A program made the position numbers and the translations under genes. The notes under the pieces were generated by a model. That model worked only from the letters and a program-made list of their open reading frames with translations, made no database searches and was not told the origin of the DNA. Shown piece by piece: positions 10,900 through 23,135 of a DNA stretch of 64,000 bases (position 1 is its first letter; every line of letters starts with the position of its first letter). The DNA comes from Hansfordia pulvinata (lineage: Eukaryota; Ascomycota; Sordariomycetes; Xylariales): the NCBI GenBank assembly GCA_006538405.1, contig BJKQ01000004.1:3100001-3164000 (forward strand), in the 5' to 3' direction.

Positions 10900-12706
10900 G
10901 TTGATCGCGCCGAGTCGATGAATCGTCACGTTTCCAAGCGCTGTTGGGTGACGGATCGCGCGCAGAAGTCGAGGCAAGTCGGGTGTAGGAGGTGAACAGG
11001 AGACATCTGTGAATAAAGGTTTGCCGGTTTTCGGTCTCCTCTAATGAGAGGAGGCAGCCAGCCGCAGCAAGCGCGACGGATCTGTCAGAGAAAGGTAACC
11101 TGCAGGGGAAGGGAGCTAACTACCTACTCGTTTCGAGTGCATGTGGGTACCAGTCGTAGCTATTCGACCCGCAGGGACCTCCCTTCCTGGCCGCAATGGA
11201 GCCTTTCGCCGACGTAATACTTGTACCTTCCCTACACTATTGAATTCAGGTTCCGGTATACTCGCAACTCGCAAGGCTGTTAATAAAGCTAGCGGGCCCG
11301 GTGATAGCTCGGAGGTACACCATCTCAGCGCCGGTTCCCTTCCATGCCCGCACATTTCGCCTCTACTTACAGTACCTAATGTACTCGATACTGACCCCGC
11401 GAGCAGCTTCCACTCGCATCTGTTCAGTCATCCGTACCTCCCGCACCTGCGAAGGTCTCATATGTGGAGAGGGCCTCCAACACAGCCACCTTCATCCATT
11501 CTATGTACGAGTAGCCAGATCTGTGCGGTTTGCAGCTCCTCGTACATGTACACACAAGCTCAAATGGATCACACATGCAAATCATGAGAATTGAGAATTC
11601 CACAGGAGAGAGGTGTGAAGTATCCATCTCGTTGAGCATTCGGTGCGACCAACCCAACGTGTCTGGCCAGCGCACATCTGTGCAGCAACTCGTCAACACT
11701 TCAAATAGAATGGGAGGCTCGTGTACGCAGACACGACTGGAGTCCTCGAACGAGCCAGACCCGGCGCAGGCTCGTCAACTCCGGTCCACTCAATGCGCTG
11801 TCTCAGCAGATCTCACTCAGCCACCAACAGTTGGTCCTAATGTATCTACTACATTGGGCATCATGCATAACAGCGGGTGAACATCGTAGAGCGAACGGGC
11901 CGTAGAAGCCTCCGGGCTTCGCAGCGAACACCCAATCATACCAAATTCGAACCTCGCCCGTGGCATTGGCTGCGCAGGGGGCACACGGGGATTCTCGCGA
12001 GGATCTGATAAGGTGCAGGATTGGCTGCGAGCATGGGGGCAGCGCGGCAGTCTCTTCCCATTCCTCGTTTCTGACTTCATGATGGGCCGCCTCCCCGCCT
12101 CTTTCGTCAATCAAATACTTTTACTCCGCACTCGTGTAACAACTCAGAAAATGTATCCGCACGTCGTAGGTAGTTTTTACCCCACCTTAGTTAGCACTTA
12201 ACCTCCCACGTGCCTTCACGAGCACCACCTGGCGGGTCCAGATGTGCTCAATCCCTGGTAATGATTTTTTTCTACAGAAGACTCCCCCTAAGTGCCCCTC
12301 TGCCCCTCTACCCGCCCCTCTCCTTCATGTGCCAATCTGCCAACTAGCAGCGATGACCCATCGAATGCTGACAAGCCTCCTTATCATCTCTTGGCTTGCC
12401 GACGCAGCCCAAGGACAAACCTCCAGTCGGTCACTCACGAGATCAAGCACTGCCCTCGAATATGAAGACACGGTTGCTTCCTTACTTCTCGAGAATAGTC
12501 TTGTTTTCCAAGATGGCTTGTTCAAAATGGGCTTGATATATACAGTAACTCGTCCCAAGACAATTTCCAATGGCTATATACAAAAACAATGGACTTCCAA
12601 CACGCTCCCCTGCGGAGCTGCTTGGCTGGCAGATTTGTCCGACGCTGGCTGTCGGTAGCCGACAGTCTTCATCCACGCCTCGGGCTGCTTCTTTTCTCCT
12701 CACAGT
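10900..12706. other. Intergenic, 5' of CDF / 3' of dioxygenase
   Basis: This 1.8 kb separates two genes on the same strand. It holds one TACGAGTA (11506-11513) and no convincing multi-exon gene. A plus-strand frame at 12353-12658 starts with a hydrophobic, signal-peptide-like segment but has no other support. Confidence 0.5.
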
Positions 12707-13905
12707 CTAGCCTGTGTCAAGCCTTTCAAGAACACCCATGTTATTACACTGCCGCTAACAGAGTTCGCGCGTGCCGACTTGCAGCTCAGAAGGTCTTACC
12801 TGCATAGTCCTTGGGCGCCAGGATGACATCATATTTCAGCTCCAGCTCCGCGTTGCTGTCCCCTCGAGAGGCTTGAAGTCAACCACAAGATCGTCCTTCA
12901 CGGCGAACACCGTGTCGGTGGCCAGCCATTGGTCGTCGCTGGGGTACAGCTGCGTCGTACAGCCCTTGAAGTCGGGGTGCGTCACCTACTCGCCGTGTTA
13001 GTCGACTCTTCGCGCGCGCGCGCGTGCGCTGGCATGGATGTGGGCGACGAACCATGATGTGAATGTGCGCCGGACGCATGGGGTGGCGGTCCATCATCTG
13101 CAGCAGCGTGTGCGAGGGCCCGTCGGTTGGCAGCGAGTAAGCCGTCGGGTGGTAGCAGTAGAACCAATACTTTCCGTTCTCGTCGGCGCGGAATTTGCCG
13201 CGCAGGTTGTTTGGTGACTGGTTGTCCGGGTCCTGGAAGTCGTACTTTCCATTGGCCGAGGCCTGCCAGATGTCGAAGACGGCATTGGGAATCGGCTTGC
13301 CCGTCACCAGGTCGCTGATGACGCCATGCATCAGGCAACGGCGCCCCTGGGGAGTTGGGTTCTGGATGATCGTGCCGCCGTTCTCGCGAAAGGGCGCGTG
13401 GGGAGACCAGAAAGGCCCAAGAATGGCCGACGACGTTGGGTCCACATCCGTCTCCGAAATGATCTTGTGGGCAATCTCATCGACCAATCTGCGGGTTCGA
13501 AGGTTTACGTCAGCATATCGAGGCTCGTAAGAATGGCATCTTCAACACACTGTCCCCATCTGATTGGATTCGGCAGGTAGCCTTTGGTCTCGGAAACTCA
13601 CGTTTCTACGCCCAGGATATCGCAAAGACGGTGGGTCTCGTTCCTGGTTTGGTTGGACTCGCTATAGACACGTCCGACGTCGTTGATGAACTTGACGCCC
13701 GCTTGCCATTCTTCAATGGTCAACTCAACCTCGCGTGCGAAATCGTGGATGTGGCGGATCAGCGAGCCAAGGACCACGCGGTTCCTCTCCGTTGTCTGCG
13801 GGCCCATGGTGTCGAGGACATGCTGCGTAAAGGATGGGTCGAATCTGGAGGGGTTTGGGGCCTGTGCCTCGTTGGACAGCCCGGGACAGCCTGTGGTGCG
13901 CTCAT
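12707..13905 (-). CDS. Intradiol ring-cleavage dioxygenase (protocatechuate/catechol/hydroxyquinol type), two apparent frameshifts
   Basis: A non-haem Fe(III) enzyme that opens a 1,2-dihydroxy aromatic ring between the hydroxyls to give a muconate. Exons are 13602-13905, 13053-13488, 12800-12985 and a 5-nt terminal exon 12707-12711 (tentative; without it the frame ends a few codons later). The N-terminal part ([11 protein letters not shown] to the linker) is the catechol-dioxygenase N-terminal domain. The catalytic core shows LGPFWSP, the metal ligands Tyr in GKYDFQ, Tyr in YHPTAYSLP, and two His in RPAHIHIM. The ATG at 13905 (MSAPQAVPG) is shifted against the body and is rejoined by one base in 13880-13885. 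A second break at 12860-12863 (PLEG to [12 protein letters not shown]) needs one more G. Corrected length is 310 codons. The neighbouring cyclase suggests protocatechuate as substrate; this is inference. Confidence 0.87.
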
Positions 13906-15850
13906 CTTGGGGCACAAAGGACGATTGATAAAACGTGGTGGTGTATAATTGGAAGGTACGGCAAGGGTGATGATCGAGGCGGGGATTCCAGGTTGTGGTA
14001 ATATCTGGGGAAGGAAGTCAAAAAAATCGAAGAGGGGTCCTGGGCCTAGTTAAATATCCAACAAAGTCCGCCGGACCTTTCCACGGGCGGTATACTCATG
14101 CCTGCTATGTCGGAGTGCAAGTATGCGGACCCCGCGCTACCCAACAGCTCGCGCGATCACGACTGGTCTGGTAGGTCTCGGCAAGGAGGCGGGCAAGCGC
14201 GCGCGCGCGGCGCGGCGCGGAGTGTCTGACGACCGGGAGAAATATCGCCCTGAGCGACTGGGGCGATCCCTGGTCATCAGCCGAGATATGACTTGCGTAG
14301 TCTCTCCAGGTGGGGGCCCGTAAAGGTTCACGTGGAGCCGGCGTGGTGCGTCCCGTTCGCAACGTGCTGGGACAGACGACGGCAGCCCATCTGTCGTCTG
14401 ACTGGGCGGCCAGATCCTGGTTGAAGCCGCGCTGTCGCGGCGTCATCTCGACACATTTCGCACCCAGGCCGCCAGCGCATCTACCACGCCCATCAGGTAT
14501 ACAGTTGTGATATTGACAAAGCAGCCGGGGTGTCATTGACTGGAGACTGGGGGGCAAAGCTCGATGTACTCGTTGGGGAGCATTGGGCCTGTGTCTCTGA
14601 TACCCCACATTCGAGATCGACTAGTTAGTGTGCCGTGTGTGCGTACGAGTAGAAGCTCCCTGGATGTGTCAGTTGCGCACGACCGTGATCGCGCCCGTTG
14701 ACGAGTAGTCAGCCCCAGGATGGTGTTTTGGGCCTAGCCAAACCTGGCGTCTTTGGATCCGGGGAAGGACCATGGATGGCGGAAGGGCGGGTGGAACGAG
14801 TGCCCGTCAAAGTGTTTTCCCGGACGGCTGGAGAGGGGAGAACGAAATTCCACGACGGCCCTGCGCGAGAGAGAGGACACCATCCTTGAAGGCGTTAAGC
14901 TGGCGCGCACCGGAGGGGCTTCACCAGCCCATAGCCGCGAGATGGCTGCAGGTCTGGAGTCCCGCAGGCCCGGGCTCTCGGGCTGACGATCGAGCAACAC
15001 ATGATTCGCCTCCATCCCTGCGGTAGTCCCCCATGCGAGTACGAATATGTGGCTGTTGGCGTCGAGAGTGGCTCCGAGGGAATCGCGAGATAGACCGGCC
15101 CCGCAACGTCGTGCCGTGGCGGTACGGAGGCGACCTTCAGGTACTCGAAAGCGGCCGGTTTGAGGTGCCGCACCGGGTGCTCTCCGGACCGGCGGAACAT
15201 TCGCCCATGAGCGGATCTTAAGTGGGGAGGTAGAGCAATGGGTAAAACGTCTCATTTGGTGGGGGTTGTCCCTCGCGTGAGGGCAGACTGGTCGGGCAGA
15301 GGGCGGAGGCGATAGTCGAGCGAGGGTGTTGGGTGAAGACATGTACTCGCAGAACGGCCATCAGGTGGTCGCAGCCGCAGCGGCAGCCGGCTCCGGAGCC
15401 GCCGAGGTGAGAGGCATAACAGCAGGCACTGCGCGAAAGAGGTCGTGAATCCGCTGGATCGTCTGGCCGCAGTGGAGGTGAGCTTCCGACCCCTCCCTCC
15501 CGTCCACGGGTCTTCTCGTACGATATATCTACAGGAGGTACCTTACCTACTGCCTCAGTACCCCCATGTAAACGCCAGGCTGCCCCTTCCCATCCATCCA
15601 GCATCCGCACCTGCCGCTCAGCCTCGCCGCCGCCGCCATTCCACGAGACACGGCCGAGAGACAGCCCGCGTTGCCACATCGACGCCGCTCAGTTCATTGA
15701 CCGCCAACTTCAGCCCGTCAAAGCCGCATCCAGCCGAGCGACGCTGCCGCCGGAGCTCAGGCCGACCGGACAAGACATCCGGCAGGACGCGCCTGCACTT
15801 GGAACACTCACTCGCCAGCTCCCACCGTCGCGGCAGTGCATCCCGTCAAG
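13906..15850. promoter_or_regulatory. Shared divergent promoter of dioxygenase and muconate cyclase
   Basis: The 1.9 kb between two head-to-head genes for consecutive catabolic steps. It contains a TACGAGTA element (14644-14651) and a TACGAGTA-like word near 15040, but no supported gene. Co-regulation is inferred from the arrangement; no specific operator is identified. Confidence 0.5.
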
Positions 15851-17140
15851 ATGCCAGTCCACCACCTCATGATCGGCACGTGGACGCCCCCCGGCGCCAT
15901 CTTCACTGTCGCCTTCGACGACGAAAGACTCACCCTCGACCTGGTCAAGCGCACCGCGATCCCCCACGATGAGCCCATATCGTGGATGACCTTTGACGTG
16001 AGCCTCTCCTGTTCGAGGCAGGCTGCGCGACAGAAGAACCATGCGCGTGGTCGCCCATGAAAGCGCAGACAAGCTGATCGTGCCGTTCATTGCAGCATGC
16101 CAGAAAGAACATCTACGGTGCTGCCATGAAGAAGTGGTCGAGCTTCGCCGTCAAGAGCCCAACCGAGATTGTCCACGAGGCGTCACACCCCATGCAACAT
16201 GACCGTAAGTCAAGGGACTAGCCTGCGAAACGCACCACGATCCCGCTGGATATCAATGACGGCGAAGACCGCTCTCGCTGACGACAGGCTGAATTTAGCG
16301 CAAGCCAGCCTGGCCGAGACGAACACGCGCGCAATCTTCCTGCTGGCGGCGCAGAAACCTCCATACGCAGTGTACTGCAACCCTTTTTACAAGCACGCTG
16401 GCCAGGGGTCCGTCTTCACCGTTTCGTCGACAGGCAAGCTGGATACGAACAGCCAAAACTACGAGTATCAGCCTGGCTCAGGTATCCACGGTATGGTCTT
16501 TGACCCAACCGAGACGTTCCTCTACTCTGCCGACATGTACGGCAACAAGTTGTGGGTGCACCGCAAGACGGGCCCTGGCGGCGAGGTCGAGCTGGTCGGC
16601 AGTGTGCCGGCTCCCAGCGACGGCGATCATCCCCGGTGGGTGGCTATGCACCCGTCGGGCCATTACCTCTATGCCCTGATGGAGTCGGGGAATCGGCTGT
16701 GTGAGTATGTCATCGACGAGGCCACTGGCATGCCCGTCTACACCCACCACCAATTTCCCCTTATCCCTCCGGGCATTCCGGGCTCGCAGGGGAAGCCATC
16801 CATGTACCGTAGCGACGTGTGCTCCGTGTCAAAGTCGGGCAGATACCTATTCGCCACCAGCCGCGCCAACAGCTTCGATATCCAGGGCTACATGGCCGTC
16901 TTCCGACTTCGCGACTGTGGCTCTATTGAGAGACAGATCTGCCTGAACCCGACTCCGACCAGCGGCGGTCACAGCAACGCGGTGGCACCGTGCCCGTGGA
17001 GTGACGAGTGGGTTGCCATCACGGATGACCAAGAGGGCTGGATTGAGATTTATCGGTGGAAGGACGAGTTCCTCGGTCGCGTGGCACGCACGCGTATACC
17101 GGAGCCTGGCTTTGGCATGAACGCCATCTGGTACGATTAG
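15851..17140 (+). CDS. CMLE: Carboxy-cis,cis-muconate cyclase (lactonizing enzyme, beta-propeller)
   Basis: Converts 3-carboxy-cis,cis-muconate to its lactone in the fungal protocatechuate branch of the beta-ketoadipate pathway. It is a seven-bladed beta-propeller of the lactonase family, unrelated to bacterial cycloisomerases. Three exons: 15851-15997, 16096-16204 and 16299-17140, with canonical introns of 98 and 94 bp. The total is 1098 nt, 365 residues, matching the Neurospora enzyme. Family landmarks include TNTRAIFLLAAQKPPYAVY, GIHGMVFDPTETFLYSAD, HPRWVAMHPSGHYLYALME, PTPTSGGHSNAVAPCPWSDEW and the C-terminal RIPEPGFGMNAIWYD. The frame is uninterrupted, unlike most neighbours. Divergent from the ring-cleavage dioxygenase that would supply its substrate. 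Confidence 0.95.
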
Positions 17141-17979
17141 GTGCTGCACGGTTTGAATGACTTGAATGATTGTTGATCACCGGGGCATCTTGTCTTGTTG
17201 AAAAGGCCTGGCTCGCTGGCCATGGTCGTGCCAGTTGTTCATTTCTCGATGCGAGAGAAACGGAGCTTTCGTGCACGCAGAGGGACAATGAAGTCAAAAG
17301 CGATATGCGTGACCATCTAATCCAGGGATGTGTGAGTACCTGGCCAAGTGCGAATGCCCAGCACCATCTCGAATTTCTGGTCTCCTGCGACGCTGCCCCG
17401 CATCCATGACGGACTCGCAAGGACTGGCAGCATGTCTTACAAAGCAAGAACGCCTATCTGGTCCTTCGCCTCAAAGCTAGTACCGGTGCATCCTGTGATC
17501 ATCAAGGCGCGTTCAGGCACTTAGGGCTGCACGGCTGTCGTGCTTACGGTGCTGTCGTAAGCGAGCGGTATTAGGAGCACCCGCCATGGAAGGCCGGCTA
17601 TACAACGGACCCAAAAAAGATCGCGCACCTTGCCTGTATAGGGATCAGCTGGGACGCCATGTTATAGGGTGACGAGAGCATAGTCCTGCGTCGTGTCCAG
17701 ACTCTACCCTAGTAATGACTACTCGTACCTACCTGACCACGTGCTGACTTGCGTAGTAACGGGCACTCTTCCAGCCAAAGCGAGGGGCTTGTTCGGCTCC
17801 GTCTGCTGTCCACAACCTTCGCTTCCACCACTCAAGCTTGCCAACTTCGATCCGGCCATCAGCACCACCCGGGTCCATCTGCCCTGCATTCGGTACTCAA
17901 CGGGCTTCACCCATTCGGCATTTGCCCGCTCTTCTCGTCGCGTGCACGACGAACTGGCCGGTGAGCGTCGTTCGGAGCC
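17141..17979. other. Intergenic, 3' of muconate cyclase
   Basis: Two plus-strand genes are separated by 0.8 kb. It holds a TACTCGTA element (17720-17727) about 250 bp before the next start codon. No gene is seen. Confidence 0.5.
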
Positions 17980-19304
17980 ATGGCGTCAGTCTCCCAGCCG
18001 GGCGCTCTGCACTTCATCCACGCGACGCACCCGAAAGATGCCAAATCCGCCAAGAGCCTCAGCATAATCCGGTCCCACGCGACCAAAGAGGTGCGCTCAC
18101 GCCAGCGCAAAGCCGTCAAGGATGCCGGATGCGCGGCTCTGCCGGTCGGACGCAGGAGGAATCCCCGAGCAGCGCCCACTGCGAAAACCGGCGGCGGCCA
18201 GTCTCGCGACGTGGCTTCACACCGCCGTGAGCCGGTGGAAGAGATCAGTTCAGGCAACGAGTCCGGTGCGGCGTCTCAAGATGGGCGATTGCGAACGCCG
18301 AGCCCTCTGCGCTCCAATCCCAGATGGATGGTGTCCCCGGCTCTCGAGGAAGAAGATTACTTCTTCTTTGACCACTGCAAGTCTGCTCAGCCACACCCCG
18401 TGTGCCTCGGTGGCTAACGAGACCATGCGCAGACATCAAATACGTCATACCCGTCGTGAACGGGAGCTGCCTCGGGGATCTGGTGAGCAAGACGTGGCTG
18501 GTTGAGGTCCAGTTCGAGTTCTGGGTGCCCCTCGCCATGTCCGATCCCGGGGTCGTGGAGTCGATGCTGATGCGAGCCTGCCTCAGTCTGGACCATATCA
18601 GCGGCAGCCGGAAGTACGAAAAGGCAGCAAATCGATACAAGCTGAGGACGATCCAGTCGACCAACCAGTCCCTCTCCAGCCCTGACGAGCAGTTGCGCAT
18701 CGACGATGCCGCCATTTCCAAGACGACGATGTTGTTGGTCGACGAGGTGAGTGAGACGAGCGAGGCCCACGCCGTACAATAGCAACCTTGGGTATGAGAC
18801 TCGTAAGGTGGCTGACACAAACCTGGGTTTGGTGGCAACCTATCAGTGGTTGCGAATGAATTGGGATACGTGGAAGGTTCACCTCGCAGGCTTGACGCAG
18901 ATGATTGAGCTGAGGGGCGGCCCCGACGAGCTGGGGCTGGGAGGGTTCCTTGCGGCCATGATTGTGAAGTGAGAGTCCCACGCCTGTCGAGGATCACTCG
19001 AGGTGACCAAACGCTGACTTTCATCTCCTCCGCAGCACGCCCCACGTATTTGGATATTGGGACCCGGCGAGGACGCGGCGCGGCTATCACTCGTTGTTTC
19101 TGGATTCTGGACAGCCGGCCATCACAGACTTCAGCGACGCCTCTGCCCGAGTCTGCCGCTGTTAGCCAGTCCTTGCACCAATGAGCAGCTCAAGCTGCAC
19201 TTGACAGGGACATTCGCGACGAAAGGCTGAAAGCCACGCAGCAATGGATCAGGAGTCGGTACGGATACTTGTACGGACTACACTACTGCGGGTTGATCTC
19301 ATAG
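17980..19304 (+). CDS. Fungal transcription-factor-domain protein (no Zn cluster), with a GC-AG intron and a disturbed 3' end
   Basis: Resembles the fungal family that opens with a F(I/V)HATHP-type motif and a basic RSHATKEVRSRQRKAVK segment, then carries a Fungal_trans_2-like helical domain. It lacks a Zn2Cys6 cluster, and its role is unknown. Exons are 17980-18376, 18433-18746, 18847-18968 and 19036 onward. The first intron (18377-18432) has a GCAAGT donor, a CTAAC branch and a GCAG acceptor; splicing gives FFFDHYIKYVIPVV. In the last exon the straight frame stops at TAG after DFSDASARVCRC. If one base is allowed near 19146 and one at 19200/19201, reading continues through TNEQLKLHL and DRDIRDERLKATQQW to TAG at 19302, giving 367 codons in total. 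These two breaks are less certain than those elsewhere and could be real decay. Lies next to the aromatic catabolic pair, so it may regulate it. Confidence 0.65.
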
Positions 19305-20440
19305 CTTGGATTCGCCGATCGTGTGTAGCACCTCCAGCAAATCAGATAAACCCGGTGCCCGCCTACCAGATCCGCCACTCGCGGCTGGCCCTCTCTGCAA
19401 GGTGCACAGCCCCATGCGCTGTGCTTAGCCCGCACGGTGTTCACATTGATGCAATTGACAATGCGGCTACTCGTACTACGGATGAGGCTCTTGACTAGGG
19501 GCAGCAAGTTGGTGACGAACATGAACAGAATGCAGGCATGTCAATATGAGCATGATTGATTCGCATGAGAGCTGCCATTGAAACCAGCGATTCATATGTA
19601 CTCGTACTGGATAATTCCATCCCCATTGGCCATCACAATGACCATGGAGACAGCAATGTCCATGAATCCATCCACATCAATTGTAACACAATCGAATCCA
19701 TTGCTTTATTTGGGCAGTCCCCACAGCGTGTGTGTGTCGGGTGTTTGGGAAGCTGCGAGACGGGTAGGAGTTCGTCCAGAAAGGGTGCCGTGCTAGCCAC
19801 ATCCCTGGAGAGGTTCGTACGCGTAGTTCCCAGGGGCGAGTAAGAGAGGTACCCAGCTAGGTACTGCAGGTGAACATTCCGGCTCCTTGGTGGTATCTAT
19901 CCGCGCGTCTCTTCACTCAAGTACATGCAAGTAGCTTTGTTTTCTCATCGGAATACATATGAGGTACGAATATCTTCCTGTACGAGTAGGCCCCGGTCAA
20001 GCTGTATCCGTAGGGCCGTTGGACTGACATGACATGACGCACAACTCTGTCTCTCATTTGACGCTATCGACGCAGTTTGCCTCCTCTACCTGCGCGTTCC
20101 GTGCTCTCGCGCCGCATCCGTCCCACCCCCCGTCCCGCACCCACGGCCAGCACCAGCACGACAGCTTCTTAGGCGACGCCAATCCTCGTGACAGCGTCGT
20201 TGTCGCTCTTCCCCTCTCCGCCGCGGGACCCCGCGTCGTTCTGCCTTGGCAGCCAAGCATACCAAGACAGCTATCCCTTGGCCTGCTCAAACATGCTCTA
20301 GCTACGAGTACTTTACCTTACCCAGCCTCCGTCCGCCGACCAATTCCCCAGCACCATCGACCAACTCCGCTGTCTTCATACTACGGATAAGCCATCATCA
20401 CCGCCGCGCTCGTCGCTCGTCGCTCGTCGCCATCGTCACC
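19305..20440. promoter_or_regulatory. Intergenic, promoter/leader of the CNNM-type gene
   Basis: Contains four TACGAGTA/TACTCGTA copies (19469, 19599, 19981, 20303), the last only 131 bp before the start codon. The final 300 bp are C-rich and T-rich in the way of fungal leaders. No gene is supported. Confidence 0.5.
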
Positions 20441-22730
20441 ATGGCGCATCCCGCCACCACGCCGACCATGGCCCCCGCCTTTGCCCTGCGCTTCCGAGCC
20501 CTGGCCCTCGTCTGTGCCAGGCTCAGTGGGTTTCTCGGCATCGGCCTCGCCGCTGCCTCTCCCGTCCTCAACCCCCGCCGCTCGCAATCCAACCCTGCCG
20601 CCGCTGCCGAATCCGATGAAGACCTCGACGACGATCCCGCTGCCCTCTGGGTACTCTACATCATCTCAATGGCCCTTGTCCTCCTCGGTGGCGCTTTTGC
20701 TGGCTTGACCATTGCTCTCATGGGCCAGGACGAGACATACCTGCGCGTCATGGCCTCGATCCCGAGGAGCCCCAGCGCAAGAACGCAAAGCGCGTCCACG
20801 ATCTGTTGACCAAGGGCAAACACTGGGTCCTTGTCACCCTCTTGCTGTCCAACGTCATCGTCAACGAGACTCTGCCCGTTGTCCTCGATCGCTGTTTCGG
20901 TGGTGGCGTCGCTGCCGTCGTCGGAAGTACCGTGCTCATTGGTGAGTTCCACGCAGCCGCTCTGCCCTTGTAGCTCGTGCAGCGCGATGCTGCACACGCT
21001 CGCAGGGCCACGCTTATTCTTCTCCCACACAGTCATCTTTGGCGAGGTTCTTCCGCAGTCCGTCTGCGTGCGCTATGGCCTTCAGATTGGCGGCTACATG
21101 TCCAGGCCTGTTGTCTTCCTCATGTACCTCATGGCTCCCCTTGCTTGGCCCACAGCTAAACTGCTGGACTGGCTACTCGGCGAGGACCATGGCACCACCT
21201 ACAAAAAGAGCGGTCTCAAGACCCTCGTGACTCTACACAAGTCTCTCGGCGAGATCGACGAACGTCTCAACCAGGATGAGGTCACCATCATCTCCGCCGT
21301 TCTCGACTTGAAGAGAAAGCCTGTAGTTGAGGTAATGACGCCTATGGACGACGTCTTTGTCATGTCGGAGGATACGGTTCTCGACGAGAAGACGATAGAC
21401 CAAATTCTTGATGCCGGCTACTCACGAATCCCCATTCACCGCGCTGGCAACCCCACGAACTTCATCGGCATGCTCCTCGTCAAGATCCTCATCACCTACG
21501 ACCCCGAAGACGGCAGGCGAGTCCGCGATTTCGCTCTCGCCACGTTGCCCGAGACGCGCCCCGAGACCAGCTGCCTTGACATCATCAATTTCTTCCAGGA
21601 GGGCAAGTCTCACATGGTTTTAATCTCCGATTCTCCCGGGGAGAACCAGGGTGCTCTCGGCGTCGTCACGCTCGAAGACGTTATTGAGGAACTTATCGGA
21701 GAGTACGTACCACCTACCAACCTTGGAGCCTTCATACACATGTTACGTTCTGCTAACAAACCCCAGGGAGATTATTGATGAGTCTGATGTCTATGTGGAC
21801 GTCCACAAGGCCATACGCCGAGCCACCCCTGCGCCCAAGGCCCGCGTCCAACGTCGTGACCTGTTGGCTAAGGATGCCGCCGCCAAGCACGCCGCCGCTG
21901 TGGCTGCCGCTGCCGAGGACGAGGGCGCACCCCAATCCAGGCTCTCTGCCTCGCTCGGTCGGAATGAAACACTTTCGAGCAGTCCTAAACTGACCACACT
22001 CCTGATGCGCAGAAGCTCTGCCGGGCAGGACGGCCAAGCTGTGCGGACCACCGTGCCCGTCAAGGCCAACTATGAGGAGATGCGCGATCACCTCAAGCAT
22101 CTCGGCCCTTCCAACCCTGCATCCCACCCAAAGAGTACCAAGGTTTCGGCAGTTAAGATCAAGCCTGGATCTACCGCGGCTGAAGAACGCCAGCAGAGAT
22201 CCGACTCGGTCGTCACCGCCATCGCTGACCAGGACGTGGACGACGACGCAGATGAGCATACCAGTCTTCTGAAGCCTCAACTCACCGCTAAAGACGGCGT
22301 GCAAGCCTTGCAGCAGACATATGGAGGTGTTTCTGCGTCTGACTCGAAGCCTCCCACCACCGAAGCTCAGGCTACCATGGCAGCCATTACGGAACAGCCC
22401 ACGTCGCAGGTCACTGGCGTGACAGACGGTAAGAGTGGCGACACATCGCCCATTGACAGCAACGGCCCCGGAACGCCAAACACTCGACGCCAGCCTAGTT
22501 ATGTGAGGAGTGGCAGCATCACGGAGAATGTTGTGGAAGCCGACGGAATTCGCAAGGTCATTCTTGAGATGTCCAACTCGAGCGACAGCGATCAGGGGCC
22601 GCCGTCGTCCACTGCTGAGGCCACGTCGACATCCGAGTCGGCTTCTCAAGCGCACGGCCAGGGCGACAGCAGCGGCCAGACCGGCAACGGGAAAAAGAAG
22701 AACAAGCGCAAAAACAAGAACAAGAAGTGA
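20441..22730 (+). CDS. MAM3: CNNM/Mam3-type CBS-domain membrane protein; one apparent frameshift
   Basis: Likely a vacuolar or endomembrane protein of the CNNM/CorC family, affecting Mg/Mn homeostasis (yeast Mam3p is the model). Exons are 20441-20941, 21033-21702 and 21767-22730. Order of parts: a hydrophobic N-terminal segment, the DUF21 transmembrane region ([24 protein letters not shown], then [16 protein letters not shown] and [14 protein letters not shown]), then two CBS repeats ([14 protein letters not shown]... and [17 protein letters not shown]). A long Ser/Ala/Thr-rich tail follows, ending in a Lys-rich [13 protein letters not shown]. The frame is broken at about 20755-20757, where RVMAS must continue to [15 protein letters not shown]; one added base restores it. 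Corrected length is 2136 nt, 711 residues. The intron at 21703-21766 has a clear GTACGT donor and CTAAC branch. Confidence 0.9.
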
Positions 22731-23135
22731 TGCCAGTGGGCATAATCGGGCAAATGTAGGATGTAAAATAGAACGGTGCGGTGGGTGTCTTTTACTTGGG
22801 ACTGGCAACAGAGATTTGAAAGGCGGCACTACGCAGTCGCTTGCACCGCTAGGACAGCACAGATAATGTATTGTTATTGTTATCGTGAAGACTGAAAAAA
22901 ACTTCGAAGAGTAGTGAGTCCATCAGGGGGCCGCAACGCGCTGCTTGACATCTCGAAGAATGGTTACAAGCACAACCGTGCCACGCTACAGCAACGAGCT
23001 GCGCCCCCATCAGCCTGTGGGCGAGTGCGGCGCTCACTGACGGACCACGAGCCGCCTCGAGCATGCCACCTGAAGATAGCGTTCTTGAGACTCGACTTTG
23101 AATCACATCAGCGGTGCAGTCCGGGACAGATGGGG
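22731..23135. other. Convergent 3' intergenic region
   Basis: The 3' ends of the CNNM-type gene and the MFS gene face each other across 0.4 kb. Nothing else is visible. Confidence 0.55.

Noticed and set aside
21753..22829. 358-codon minus-strand open frame
   Set aside because: Antisense shadow of the third exon of the CNNM-type gene.
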